A stretch of 64,000 bases of DNA from Planctomycetes bacterium B3_Pla (GTDB lineage: Bacteria > Planctomycetota > Phycisphaerae > Sedimentisphaerales > Anaerobacaceae): the NCBI GenBank assembly GCA_005223045.1, contig NJBM01000002.1, positions 248,001 through 312,000 of the forward strand. Direction: 5' to 3'. Every line of letters starts with the position of its first letter. Position 1 is the stretch's first letter. The translations under genes and the position numbers were made by a program. Below, in pieces: positions 25,253 to 33,498 of this stretch. The notes under the pieces are model-generated. The model made no database searches. It was not told the origin of the DNA and saw nothing but the letters and a program-made list of their open reading frames with translations.

Positions 25253-27040
25253 ATGCGAAGAAAAATTCCTGCTCCGATTGTGATTGTTTCTCTTATACTC
25301 GTCGCTCATTTATGTCAAACCGCCTTGGCACGGTCGGCTGTATCCCGTCAAAACAAAGCTCCGGTTCATATTCTTGGCAGCGACAGTTTCATTCGGGATT
25401 GGTTCATCGTGGGAATGTTTCCCAATCCAAGAAACACACTTGATTCTCCAGGTAGCGGCTTTCATAAGGACTATCTCGGTGCATTGGGAGGTGAAGCCGA
25501 AGCAGAGGTTACACTTAATAGTCGAGTTTCGTACACAGATGAGAAGGGAGTTCGCCAGGCTGCCCAGGTGCATCATGCGCAGACCGCTCCAAGTGGTGTT
25601 TTTCATTTTGACAAGCTCTATGGAAGAGTGGACTACCGACAGGCTTACGCCTTCTGCTACATCGATTCTGATCGAGACCAGACCGTAACGAGCTACTTTG
25701 GATCGAATGATGATGCGAAGGTATGGGTCAATGGAGAGCTTGTCCACGAGTATCCGCTGCCACGCTCTTGCAAGGCCCGCCAAGACACATTCACATTCAG
25801 TCTAAAACAGGGGCACAATCGTGTTCTTGTAAAGATTTGTGAGCGTTGGGGAGACTGGGCGTTCGTCATGGAAGTTCTTACGGATGAATTTATTGCTTCC
25901 CTGGGAGAGCGGCCGGTGACGCGTGTTTTGCGCGATATTCATGAGCTGGACCTGTGTCTCGTTGGTGTCAATAGCCCGGAGTTTCCCATTGCCCCAAAGA
26001 CCTTCCCGGAGGTCCATTGGAGCAATCCATATCGCGTGCAACGACTGTTGGGAGATTTTCCTTTTGAAGTGCGATGGTATGATCCTGATGGTAAGAAGGT
26101 GTTGCAGCCGCAGAGAACCGGCCCATACACAGCCGTCATTGAAGGCGTCAGTCCTGATGGGTTGTCAATACGTCGCGCCCAGCGTTTCTATGGCAAGGCA
26201 GACGATCAGCAGGACCGGTCGATTCAGGATACTGCTTCCGGTGGAGGCTGGGCGGCCCGCCCCAAGCTGCTTGAATCTCATGGGGAAGAACCTTCGGTTC
26301 AACTGATCCAGGAGAGCCCGCACGGCGCAGTAGCCCTTTCCTATCTCGCGCATCAAAGCACAATATCCCGGAGGTCCGCCTTAGGCCCGGGCAAGCACGC
26401 CCGTACATTCAACAGATACCTTCAAAGGGGACAGAGTTGTCTGTATTGGATCACTCTGCCGAAAGGCTATGACAAGGAAGTGAAAAAGTGGCCTATGATA
26501 ATCTACTTGCACCCCTCCAGTTTGCAGGGCCATGATTTATCCATGGTCAGAACACCGATTCCACCTAATGTAGATGAGATCAAGAATGATTTCCCCTTTG
26601 TCGTTCTAACGCCTCAGTGTCCGGATGAATATGATGCTTGGCCCAGTGATATAGTAGTTGATTTGATCGATGAGATGGTGAAACAGTACAATGTTGATGC
26701 GCGACGCGTATATGTAACGGGTTTTAGCCTTGGTGGACGCGGCTCGTGGTCTGTAGCCGTAGATCACCCGGAAGTGTTTGCTGCGATTGTGCCGGTGGCC
26801 GGCTCCTATGGCCATCCTGAAAGGATTAGCAGGATTAAGGATGTGCCTGTCTGGGTCTTTCACGGAGACAGCGATAGGCTATTGATGATTGACCCGGTTA
26901 GAGATATGGTACAGGACCTCAAGGAAAGCGGCGGAAATGTTAAGTTTACTATCTATAAAGGTGCAGGTCACGGTATCGCGGGCCGGGCATATCGTACCAG
27001 GGAACTCTATGAATGGCTCCTGAAGCAACACAACGAATAA
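25253..27040 (+). CDS. Secreted esterase with N-terminal beta domain and carboxylesterase-like C-terminal domain
   Basis: About 595 residues from ATG 25253 (GGAG at 25241-25244); a TTG six bases upstream is an alternative. Signal peptide up to CQTALARS. Residues about 30-220 form a beta-sandwich-like part with AKVWVNGELVHEYP, as in domains found on secreted glycan-active proteins. Residues from about 390 form an alpha/beta hydrolase: YWITLPKGYDKE, the nucleophile elbow GFSLGGRGSW, the acid residue in VFHGDSDRL and His in GAGHGIAGR. This resembles the dienelactone hydrolase / PHB depolymerase-like group. Its likely role is cleaving esters on extracellular polymers. It stands alone, with a hairpin (27308-27339) before the next gene. 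Confidence 0.8.
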   Translation: MRRKIPAPIVIVSLILVAHLCQTALARSAVSRQNKAPVHILGSDSFIRDWFIVGMFPNPRNTLDSPGSGFHKDYLGALGGEAEAEVTLNSRVSYTDEKGVRQAAQVHHAQTAPSGVFHFDKLYGRVDYRQAYAFCYIDSDRDQTVTSYFGSNDDAKVWVNGELVHEYPLPRSCKARQDTFTFSLKQGHNRVLVKICERWGDWAFVMEVLTDEFIASLGERPVTRVLRDIHELDLCLVGVNSPEFPIAPKTFPEVHWSNPYRVQRLLGDFPFEVRWYDPDGKKVLQPQRTGPYTAVIEGVSPDGLSIRRAQRFYGKADDQQDRSIQDTASGGGWAARPKLLESHGEEPSVQLIQESPHGAVALSYLAHQSTISRRSALGPGKHARTFNRYLQRGQSCLYWITLPKGYDKEVKKWPMIIYLHPSSLQGHDLSMVRTPIPPNVDEIKNDFPFVVLTPQCPDEYDAWPSDIVVDLIDEMVKQYNVDARRVYVTGFSLGGRGSWSVAVDHPEVFAAIVPVAGSYGHPERISRIKDVPVWVFHGDSDRLLMIDPVRDMVQDLKESGGNVKFTIYKGAGHGIAGRAYRTRELYEWLLKQHNE

Positions 27041-27377
27041 AATGTGTTAGGTTAGAACTGGTACCAAGCCCTGGTTCTTAAGGCCCCGCGAGGAATGAAC
27101 AAATCATACTCCTCGGCATACATATTGGCTCCCATGCCGATTTGACGCAAATTATTTTGGCGCACAACAGCCTTCTGTTTCGAGAGCTCAAATATTTGTT
27201 AAAGAATTTTCGGGTTGCTAATCCGGCATTTTTTGTCTTGCAGAGCACCTGTATCCACATACAATTGTTGTCAAGAGCGGATTTGTTGTCGGCTGAAACG
27301 CAGGCACGGAGAAAAGGTGGCGAACACCTTTGATTCTCCGGTAACTTTGGAATTCTATGAATGCGCGGGAGGTTACC
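27041..27377. other. Spacer before the Tat-exported protein, with one hairpin
   Basis: No gene was seen. At 27308-27339, GGAGAAAAGGTG pairs with CACCTTTGATTCTCC across a GCGAA loop, with a small internal bulge. It is followed 28 bases later by the ribosome binding site of the next gene. It could be a terminator of the esterase gene (it has no T run) or a leader structure. Confidence 0.4.
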
Positions 27378-28937
27378 ATGAAAGACAATGATATTGTTTG
27401 CAGGTGCTCAAGTTGCGGGATTAGCAGGCGGAGATTTCTCACCGGCTGTGCGGCATGTGTGGGTACGGCGGGACTGCTGGCCAGGCCGATGCCTTTGATG
27501 GCGGCGAACAAGGCCAAGATGCGTATTCGCGTGGTCTATTCGCTTCATGCAGTCAAGCAGCCCCGGCCGGACTGGCCTAACGTTGGATTCGACTTCGGGC
27601 CGGTGATGGCGCGAATCGACTCAGACCTTGCCAAAGAATGCCCCCAGTTCGAGTTCGTATCGTCCATGGCCACGGGGCCGGAGCAGGCCGAGAAGATACT
27701 CGAAGAGGACAAGGCCGGCGGGATTGACGGGTATGTCGTCTATCAGATGAACTGCTGGAATCGCGTGGTCCAGACGCTTGCGACTTCAGGCAAGCCGGTG
27801 CTCTATGTTGACTTCCAATACGGGGGAAGCGGCGGATTTCTTGTTTACACCGCGGGATTTCTGCGGAACCAGGCCGGCAATGTGGGCTTCGTAGCCTCAT
27901 CGAACATGAAGGACGTAATCGCCGCGGTCAAGTGTTTCAGTGCTGTCGGACGCGGAGGTTCGGCATCGGGCTTCGCCGCGGCGACAAAGCGAGTACGCAT
28001 GAAGCGGACGCCAAAAATGGGAGACATGCAGTGCAAGGCGGACAAATTGCGCACAATATCGACCGACGAGTGCGTCAGGCGGATGAAGGAGTCAAAGATC
28101 CTGGAGGTTCGGGACCAGAAGTCCGGTGCGGCCGGCGAGATGCTGGGCATACCCACCGAGAGCGTTTCTTTTGCCGAGGTCAACGCAGCGTGGGAGAGTG
28201 CCGACAAGGACATGTCAAAGGCCGTCGCACGCAAGTGGAAAGCCGATGCGACTGACGTTATCGACGTTTCAGATGAGACGTTGGACACGTCGGCGGCGAT
28301 GTACTTAGGCATGAAAGCCGTGCTGAAAAAGCACGGGGCTAACGCAATTGCGGTCAATTGCCTGGGCGGATTCTACGGCGGCCACATCCATGCCTATCCC
28401 TGCCTGGGATTTCACCAGATGAACAACGAGGGATTGGTCGGGGCCTGCGAGTGCGACATCAGGTCCACCGCGACAATGCTGATGATCGGGGCGCTGACGG
28501 GTGGGCGGCCGAGCTTCATTTCCGACCCCGTAATCGACACCGCCAAGCGGCAGATAATCTATGCGCACTGCGTGGCGCCCAACAGGATGTTCGGCCCAGA
28601 CGGGTCTGCGAATCCATTTACGATAATGACACATTCCGAGGACCGGCAAGGCGCCTCGGTGCGTTCAATCCTGCCGTTGGGCTACATGACCACGACCCTG
28701 GAGATCAGGCAGCCGCAGAAGCAGATATCGATGCATCTGGGCAAGGCGGTTGACAATGACCCGGACGACCGCGCGTGCCGGACAAAGCTCGCGGTCGAGC
28801 CTGTGGGTGATATCGAGAAGCTCTTCGGGATGTGGGACCAGTGGGGCTGGCACCGTGTAACATGCTACGGGGATATAAAGGAGCCTGTGTATGCGCTGGC
28901 CGATGCAATAGGATGGAAGGTGCTTGAGGAGGCATGA
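27378..28937 (+). CDS. Tat-exported L-fucose/L-arabinose isomerase-like protein
   Basis: About 519 residues from ATG 27378 with GGGAGG at 27368-27373. The N-terminus has a cysteine cluster (IVCRCSSCG) just before a twin-arginine signal (SRRRFLTGCAACVGTAGLLA). The mature part contains GIDGYVVYQMNCWNRVVQTL, ANAIAVNCLGGFYGG and GLVGACECDIRST. This is the fold of L-fucose and L-arabinose isomerase-type proteins, where an N-terminal domain is followed by one with acidic metal ligands. An isomerase exported by Tat would be unusual, so the protein may have another role in the periplasm. No sugar genes are adjacent. The family is common in Planctomycetota but, as far as I know, uncharacterised. Confidence 0.6.
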   Translation: MKDNDIVCRCSSCGISRRRFLTGCAACVGTAGLLARPMPLMAANKAKMRIRVVYSLHAVKQPRPDWPNVGFDFGPVMARIDSDLAKECPQFEFVSSMATGPEQAEKILEEDKAGGIDGYVVYQMNCWNRVVQTLATSGKPVLYVDFQYGGSGGFLVYTAGFLRNQAGNVGFVASSNMKDVIAAVKCFSAVGRGGSASGFAAATKRVRMKRTPKMGDMQCKADKLRTISTDECVRRMKESKILEVRDQKSGAAGEMLGIPTESVSFAEVNAAWESADKDMSKAVARKWKADATDVIDVSDETLDTSAAMYLGMKAVLKKHGANAIAVNCLGGFYGGHIHAYPCLGFHQMNNEGLVGACECDIRSTATMLMIGALTGGRPSFISDPVIDTAKRQIIYAHCVAPNRMFGPDGSANPFTIMTHSEDRQGASVRSILPLGYMTTTLEIRQPQKQISMHLGKAVDNDPDDRACRTKLAVEPVGDIEKLFGMWDQWGWHRVTCYGDIKEPVYALADAIGWKVLEEA

Positions 28938-28971
28938 TTGATTATTTAGTTCCTGTTGTGGAAACAGTATT

Positions 28972-29037
28972 TGTCATTCCCGCGGAAGCGGGAATCCAGC
29001 TTTTTCGCTCTGGACCCCTGCTTTCGCAGGGGTGACA
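28972..29037. repeat. Two adjacent palindromic repeats
   Basis: GTCATTCCCGCGGAAGCGGG at 28973-28992 forms a hairpin (TTCCCGC/GCGGGAA), followed by GGACCCCTGCTTTCGCAGGG at 29012-29031 (CCCCTGC/GCAGGGG). The block begins GTCATTC and ends GGTGACA. It lies in the spacer after the Tat-exported gene and may act as a terminator or be a dispersed repeat pair. Confidence 0.65.
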
Positions 29038-29134
29038 TCGTCGGTTTTTGTTTTCCGCAACAGATACTATTTGGTAGAAGGCAGGCTTTCGCAGGCAAAT
29101 ATTTTGTAACTCTTTGCTGGTAAGGATTCAAAAC

Positions 29135-30031
29135 ATGAAGCTTAAATTTCCGTGGCTACAATCTCAAATGATCAGAGCTTGCAAGGACTTCGCTGATATG
29201 CGTTTGTGGGAACATTACGACAACATGGACTTTTTTGTGGTCCAGAGTCCTCTCGAAGAGCCTGTTGTAGCATCGATTATGGGCGCAGGCGGCCAGGAGT
29301 ATGGGCTTAGCGTCTTTAGAGGGCCCAATGCCTTTCGACAACCACTCATGCTCTACGACAAGCCAAAGTCTGCTGTCGATAAGATCAACACGATTGGATT
29401 TGGCATGATGTACTACAAGGACATGGATCACTTAGAAAAAAAGTGGCTCAAATCCTGTAATTACAATGCCTGCAAGTCCGATTGGGTGCCGTCGGTTATA
29501 TCCAAAAAACCGGGCCGGATGATGGAAATGGCCGTGAAAGATCATGATGTCAAACTGATGCTCTATATACTCAAAGGCATAAAGCAGGCGCAGGAAGATG
29601 GATATTTCTGCCCAACGACAGAAGGGGCGGTTGATTCGAAGATGATGACGATAGATGTATCCGGCGATGTCCTGGAGCCGGATGTTAGTGTCAAACGCAT
29701 GTCATTCCCCGGCTCAAAAGAATTGCTGGACCTATGCAATCAGGATATGCTTGATGAGGCTCCCGAAACTGAGGATGTTGCCGAGGAAGCCATGCCCGAA
29801 GAAGTCCTGGCTGCGGCCCGGGATCATATTAGAAAGCATTATATAGACTGGCTCGACATGCCAATCCCGATTCTTGACAATAAAACACCAAGACAGTTTG
29901 CAAGAAGTAAGAAAGGTGCACAGAAAATCAAGAAGCTGATAGAAACCATCCCCATCCCGACGGGTAACACGAACGTTGAGATCCCTCGAAAGGAAATGCT
30001 CAGAGAACTCGGCCTCGGTGAAAAATTGTAG
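29135..30031 (+). CDS. Hypothetical protein with an MbcA/ParS-like C-terminal motif
   Basis: About 298 residues from ATG 29135 (AAGGA at 29122-29126); a TTG at 29114 keeps the frame open. No signal peptide, so it is cytoplasmic. The N-terminal 190 residues look like an uncharacterised domain (LWEHYDNMDFFVV, then MGAGGQEYGLSVFRGP). Residues 245-280 read WLDMPIPILDNKTPRQFARS followed by KKGAQKIKKLIE, which resembles the toxin-binding C-terminal motif of MbcA/ParS/Xre-type antitoxins and related SEC-C-associated proteins. A toxin gene is not adjacent, so this is a structural similarity only. The function is unknown. Confidence 0.62.
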   Translation: MKLKFPWLQSQMIRACKDFADMRLWEHYDNMDFFVVQSPLEEPVVASIMGAGGQEYGLSVFRGPNAFRQPLMLYDKPKSAVDKINTIGFGMMYYKDMDHLEKKWLKSCNYNACKSDWVPSVISKKPGRMMEMAVKDHDVKLMLYILKGIKQAQEDGYFCPTTEGAVDSKMMTIDVSGDVLEPDVSVKRMSFPGSKELLDLCNQDMLDEAPETEDVAEEAMPEEVLAAARDHIRKHYIDWLDMPIPILDNKTPRQFARSKKGAQKIKKLIETIPIPTGNTNVEIPRKEMLRELGLGEKL

Positions 30032-30129
30032 CATGAGCAACTCGATTGCCCGTGCTGGATGAAAAGAAGCTCTTGTTTGAAGAATGATGGACCGCATGGG
30101 ATTGAATTATTGTTCGAGCGGGAGAGATT

Positions 30130-30870
30130 GTGGAGACTTGGCGGTCTAATCCGATGTACCGGCTTGGCGGCATCGTCTGTCTGGCCGGCCTTCTGATGAG
30201 TTGCAGCAGGTCGGAACCGCCGGCGGAGGAAACGGCAGAAGCCAATTCCCTTCGATCTGGCTTTCCTCAGAAAATTCAGGTCACGAACGCAGATACACCG
30301 ACGTCACCTATCGTGGCCGCAGCGCGCGATCAAATAGGTAAGACCATGATCTACGATTCCTCTTATGTGCGCCTGAAGTATCCCGGCGGTGACGTCGCTA
30401 TCGAGAGAGGCGTCTGTACGGATGTCGTGATTCGGGCGTTGCGGGACTCGGTCGATATGGACTTGCAGAAATTGGTTCATGAAGACATGACATCGGCTTT
30501 CTCAGAGTACCCGAAGATATGGGGCTTGAAGAAACCTGATTGGAATATCGACCATCGACGTGTGCCCAATCTCAGACGCTATTTCGAGAGAAAGGGCTAT
30601 TCATCGCCGGCGGACGGGACGAAAGCAGATTACCTTCCGGGCAATATAGTAACGTGTACGGTTCCGCCGAACAGGCCCCATATCATGATTGTCAGCGACA
30701 GGAAATCGGAAGATGGTGTCCCCCTGGTGATTCACAACATTGGCCGCGGAACCAGGCAGGAGAATCGACTCGCCTCGTTTCCGATAACAGGACACTACCG
30801 CATAGAACAGAAAGCTCGAACAACCGGTTCCACTGCGCCGTCCGAAGGCGCGCCGCAAGAAGGCCGGTGA
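30130..30870 (+). CDS. DUF1287 lipoprotein
   Basis: Protein of 246 residues, GTG start with GGGAGAG upstream. The signal peptide ends in a lipobox-like GLLMSC, so it is probably a lipoprotein. The body matches DUF1287: DQIGKTMIYDSSYVRLKYPG, RGVCTDVVIRALRDS with a Cys, DMTSAFSEYPKIWG and NIDHRRVPNLRRYFERKG, then HIMIVSDRK. The fold is related to NlpC/P60-type Cys-His hydrolases, but activity is not established. It acts in the envelope. It is followed at 46 bp by the sialidase-like gene, probably in the same transcript. Confidence 0.85.
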   Translation: METWRSNPMYRLGGIVCLAGLLMSCSRSEPPAEETAEANSLRSGFPQKIQVTNADTPTSPIVAAARDQIGKTMIYDSSYVRLKYPGGDVAIERGVCTDVVIRALRDSVDMDLQKLVHEDMTSAFSEYPKIWGLKKPDWNIDHRRVPNLRRYFERKGYSSPADGTKADYLPGNIVTCTVPPNRPHIMIVSDRKSEDGVPLVIHNIGRGTRQENRLASFPITGHYRIEQKARTTGSTAPSEGAPQEGR

Positions 30871-30916
30871 ATCCAGTCGTTAGCTTCCCATGAAAGGAAA
30901 ACAGGAAGGGACAATT

Positions 30917-32017
30917 ATGAAACGATCTTCGAGTTTTACGCTTTTTGGATTGTGCCGGAAGATTCATTTTGTGACTATCTTCCTGATGCTTTGCACGGCC
31001 TGCCCGCCGGCGCGGGCGATGACCGACCGGCTGCCGGAAGTTAGAGTCACCAATGTTCGCCTGGTGTTCGATAACGGGCAGCATAACGCATTCACGGACC
31101 TGGTTCGATTCGCCGGCAAGTTTTACCTGACGTTTCGCAGTTGCCCGGACGGGCACATGGTGCATCCCACGTCATCGATTATAATTCTCTCCAGCACCGA
31201 TGCGAGGCAGTGGAAACAAGTGCACCGCTTCGGCGTCGAGAAGCGAGACACCCGCGATCCGCATTTTCTCGTTTTCAACGGCAAACTTTTCGTCTATACC
31301 GGGACATGGTACAGCGGCGAAACAACGCTCAAATACGAGGACTACGACCTGAACAAACACTTAGGTTACGCCGCCTGGTCCGAGGACGGCTCTAAGTGGC
31401 ACAGCCCAATCATGCTGGAAGGGACGTTCGGCCATTATATCTGGCGAGCCAACACGTTTGACGGAAAAGCATATCTCTGCGGTCGGCGAAAGAAGAAATT
31501 CGAGGTCGCGCCGAGGGGTGAAGGCACGCAGGTCGAATCGGCGATGCTGGAAAGCGACGACGGTCTGGTCTGGCGCACCCGTACTCTATTCCAGGAGGTC
31601 AACGGCGACGAGACCGCGTTTCAATTCGAGGCCGACGGAAGCATCATCGCTATCGGCCGGCGAGGCAGGGACAATGCTCAACTCTTGAGGTCGGAGCGGC
31701 CTTACACGAAGTGGCAGCGCAAAGACCTCGACCGGTACATCGGCGGACCTTTGCTCACACACTGGGACGGCCGCTACGTAGTCGGCGGGCGCAAGACCAT
31801 TGGCGGCAAAGGACCGAAGACCTCGATGTGCTGGCTCGTGAACGACCAACTGCACGAATTCGCCGAACTACCAAGCGGCGGCGACAATTCCTACCCGGGC
31901 TTTGTCGAAATAAGCCCGAAGCGCGCCATTATGTCGTGGTATTCATCGCACGAAAAAGACGCTAACGGCAAAACCATAACCGCAATCTACATGGCAGACC
32001 TGGAAATCGTGGAATGA
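30917..32017 (+). CDS. Secreted sialidase-like beta-propeller protein
   Basis: About 366 residues from ATG 30917 with GGAAGGGA upstream. A signal peptide ends near ACPPARA. The mature part shows several Asp-box-like turns (SSTDARQWK, SEDGSKWHS, ESDDGLVWRT) and RDPHFLVFNGKLFVYTGTW, as in six-bladed sialidase/neuraminidase-type propellers. The Arg triad of true sialidases cannot be confirmed by eye. It is probably a glycan-binding or glycoside-cleaving periplasmic protein. It is convergent with gltD and downstream of the DUF1287 gene. Confidence 0.72.
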   Translation: MKRSSSFTLFGLCRKIHFVTIFLMLCTACPPARAMTDRLPEVRVTNVRLVFDNGQHNAFTDLVRFAGKFYLTFRSCPDGHMVHPTSSIIILSSTDARQWKQVHRFGVEKRDTRDPHFLVFNGKLFVYTGTWYSGETTLKYEDYDLNKHLGYAAWSEDGSKWHSPIMLEGTFGHYIWRANTFDGKAYLCGRRKKKFEVAPRGEGTQVESAMLESDDGLVWRTRTLFQEVNGDETAFQFEADGSIIAIGRRGRDNAQLLRSERPYTKWQRKDLDRYIGGPLLTHWDGRYVVGGRKTIGGKGPKTSMCWLVNDQLHEFAELPSGGDNSYPGFVEISPKRAIMSWYSSHEKDANGKTITAIYMADLEIVE

Positions 32018-32073
32018 CCGACGTTTTGGATAAGTTTCCGGGAGAGTCTTTACCGCCTCGGAGATACGTCGTT

Positions 32074-33498
32074 TTAGATAAGACAGCTAAGCCATCGGTT
32101 CATGGCCGCCGCGGCCTGGCGGCCGCTGTTTATTGCGCTGACAACTAAAGAAGCACCGCTGGCCGAATCGCCGGCGGCGAATACCCAAGGCTCGCTCGTT
32201 TGACAATTGTTGACTACTATGTTGCCTTTATCGTCCAACTGCAAATCCAGATTCTTGATGAGTCCTTCATGAACCACGTGCACAAATCCCATCGCAAGAA
32301 TTACGAGGTCGGCCGGGAGAACAAAATCGGTGCCGGGCAGCTCTTTTATCTCCCAGTTGCCTGAATCTTTTGTCCACTCGACCTGGCAGCAGTGCAATTC
32401 CTTAACATGGTTCTGCTCGCCGGAGAGTTTCTTCGTCGTAACGGCCCAGCGCCTTTCACAGCCTTCCTCGTGGGAAGTGCTCATGCGCATGATCCGCGGC
32501 CATAAGGGCCAGGGCGTGTCCGGAGGCCGGCTGTCCGGCGGCTTGGGCAGGATTTCCAACTGGTGGATACTCCCGGCCCCCTGGCGTCGTGCCGTACCGA
32601 CACAGTCGCTGCCCGTATCTCCGCCGCCAATTACGACCACGGTCTTGCCTTTGGCCGTAACGGATTCGCTTCCATTCAATAGTTCGGAGGTGCTGATCTT
32701 ATTCTGGACCGTCAAGTAGTCCATTGCGAACAAGACATTCTCATTTTCTCTGCCCTCGACGTTAAGGTCTCTCGGCTGGCGTGCTCCCATCGCCAGGCAG
32801 ATACAATCGAACATTTTTCGCAGGTAATGAACGGAGACGTCCTCGCCGACGAACACGTCCGTTTGAAATTCGACGCCTTCGGCAATCAACTGCTCCAATC
32901 TACGGTCGATAACGCTCTTTTCGAGCTTGAAAGCCGGGATGCCGTAGCGCAGCATACCTCCGGCCTGTTGGTCTTTCTCGAAAACGACCACGTGGTGCCC
33001 GGCCCGAGCGAGTTGCTGCGCCGCCGCCAGACCGGCGGGGCCTGAGCCTATTACTCCGACTTTCTTTCCCGTTTTCCGGGGTGCCGGCAGTGGTTCGATC
33101 CATCCTTCTTCAAAACCGCGCTCGACAATTTGAAACTCGATATGCTTGATCAGCACGGGGTCATCGTTGATAGAAAGCGTGCATGCGCTCTCGCACGGAG
33201 CGGGACATACCCGGCCGGTAATCTCCGGGAAGTTGTTCGTCGAATGGAGGTAGTCACAAGCCTGTTTCCAGCGGTTCCTGTACACAAGCTCGTTCATGTC
33301 GGGAATGGAATTCTTCAGCGGACAGCCCGCGCCATGGCAAAACGGTATTCCGCAATCCATACACCTGGCTGCCTGCAGTTGTATATCGTCGGGCGTCAGC
33401 GGCAGGTCGGACTCGGCAAAGTCCCGGACCCGCTCGGCGACCGGCCGGTGCCCTACTTCCTGCCGGGTGTATTTTAGGAAACCTTTTACCTCGCCCAT
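32074..33498 (-). CDS. gltD: Glutamate synthase small subunit (NADPH)
   Basis: Protein of 474 residues. N-terminal iron-sulfur cysteines are in CMDCGIPFCHGAGCP and CPAPCESACT. The FAD site is VIGSGPAGLAAAQQLARAGH, and the NADPH site is VVVIGGGDTGSDCVG near residue 285. GltD passes electrons from NADPH to GltB. ATG start; overlaps gltB by 13 bp, so the pair is translationally coupled. Together with glnA they give the GS-GOGAT route for ammonium assimilation. Confidence 0.96.
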   Translation of the reverse strand: MGEVKGFLKYTRQEVGHRPVAERVRDFAESDLPLTPDDIQLQAARCMDCGIPFCHGAGCPLKNSIPDMNELVYRNRWKQACDYLHSTNNFPEITGRVCPAPCESACTLSINDDPVLIKHIEFQIVERGFEEGWIEPLPAPRKTGKKVGVIGSGPAGLAAAQQLARAGHHVVVFEKDQQAGGMLRYGIPAFKLEKSVIDRRLEQLIAEGVEFQTDVFVGEDVSVHYLRKMFDCICLAMGARQPRDLNVEGRENENVLFAMDYLTVQNKISTSELLNGSESVTAKGKTVVVIGGGDTGSDCVGTARRQGAGSIHQLEILPKPPDSRPPDTPWPLWPRIMRMSTSHEEGCERRWAVTTKKLSGEQNHVKELHCCQVEWTKDSGNWEIKELPGTDFVLPADLVILAMGFVHVVHEGLIKNLDLQLDDKGNIVVNNCQTSEPWVFAAGDSASGASLVVSAINSGRQAAAAMNRWLSCLI

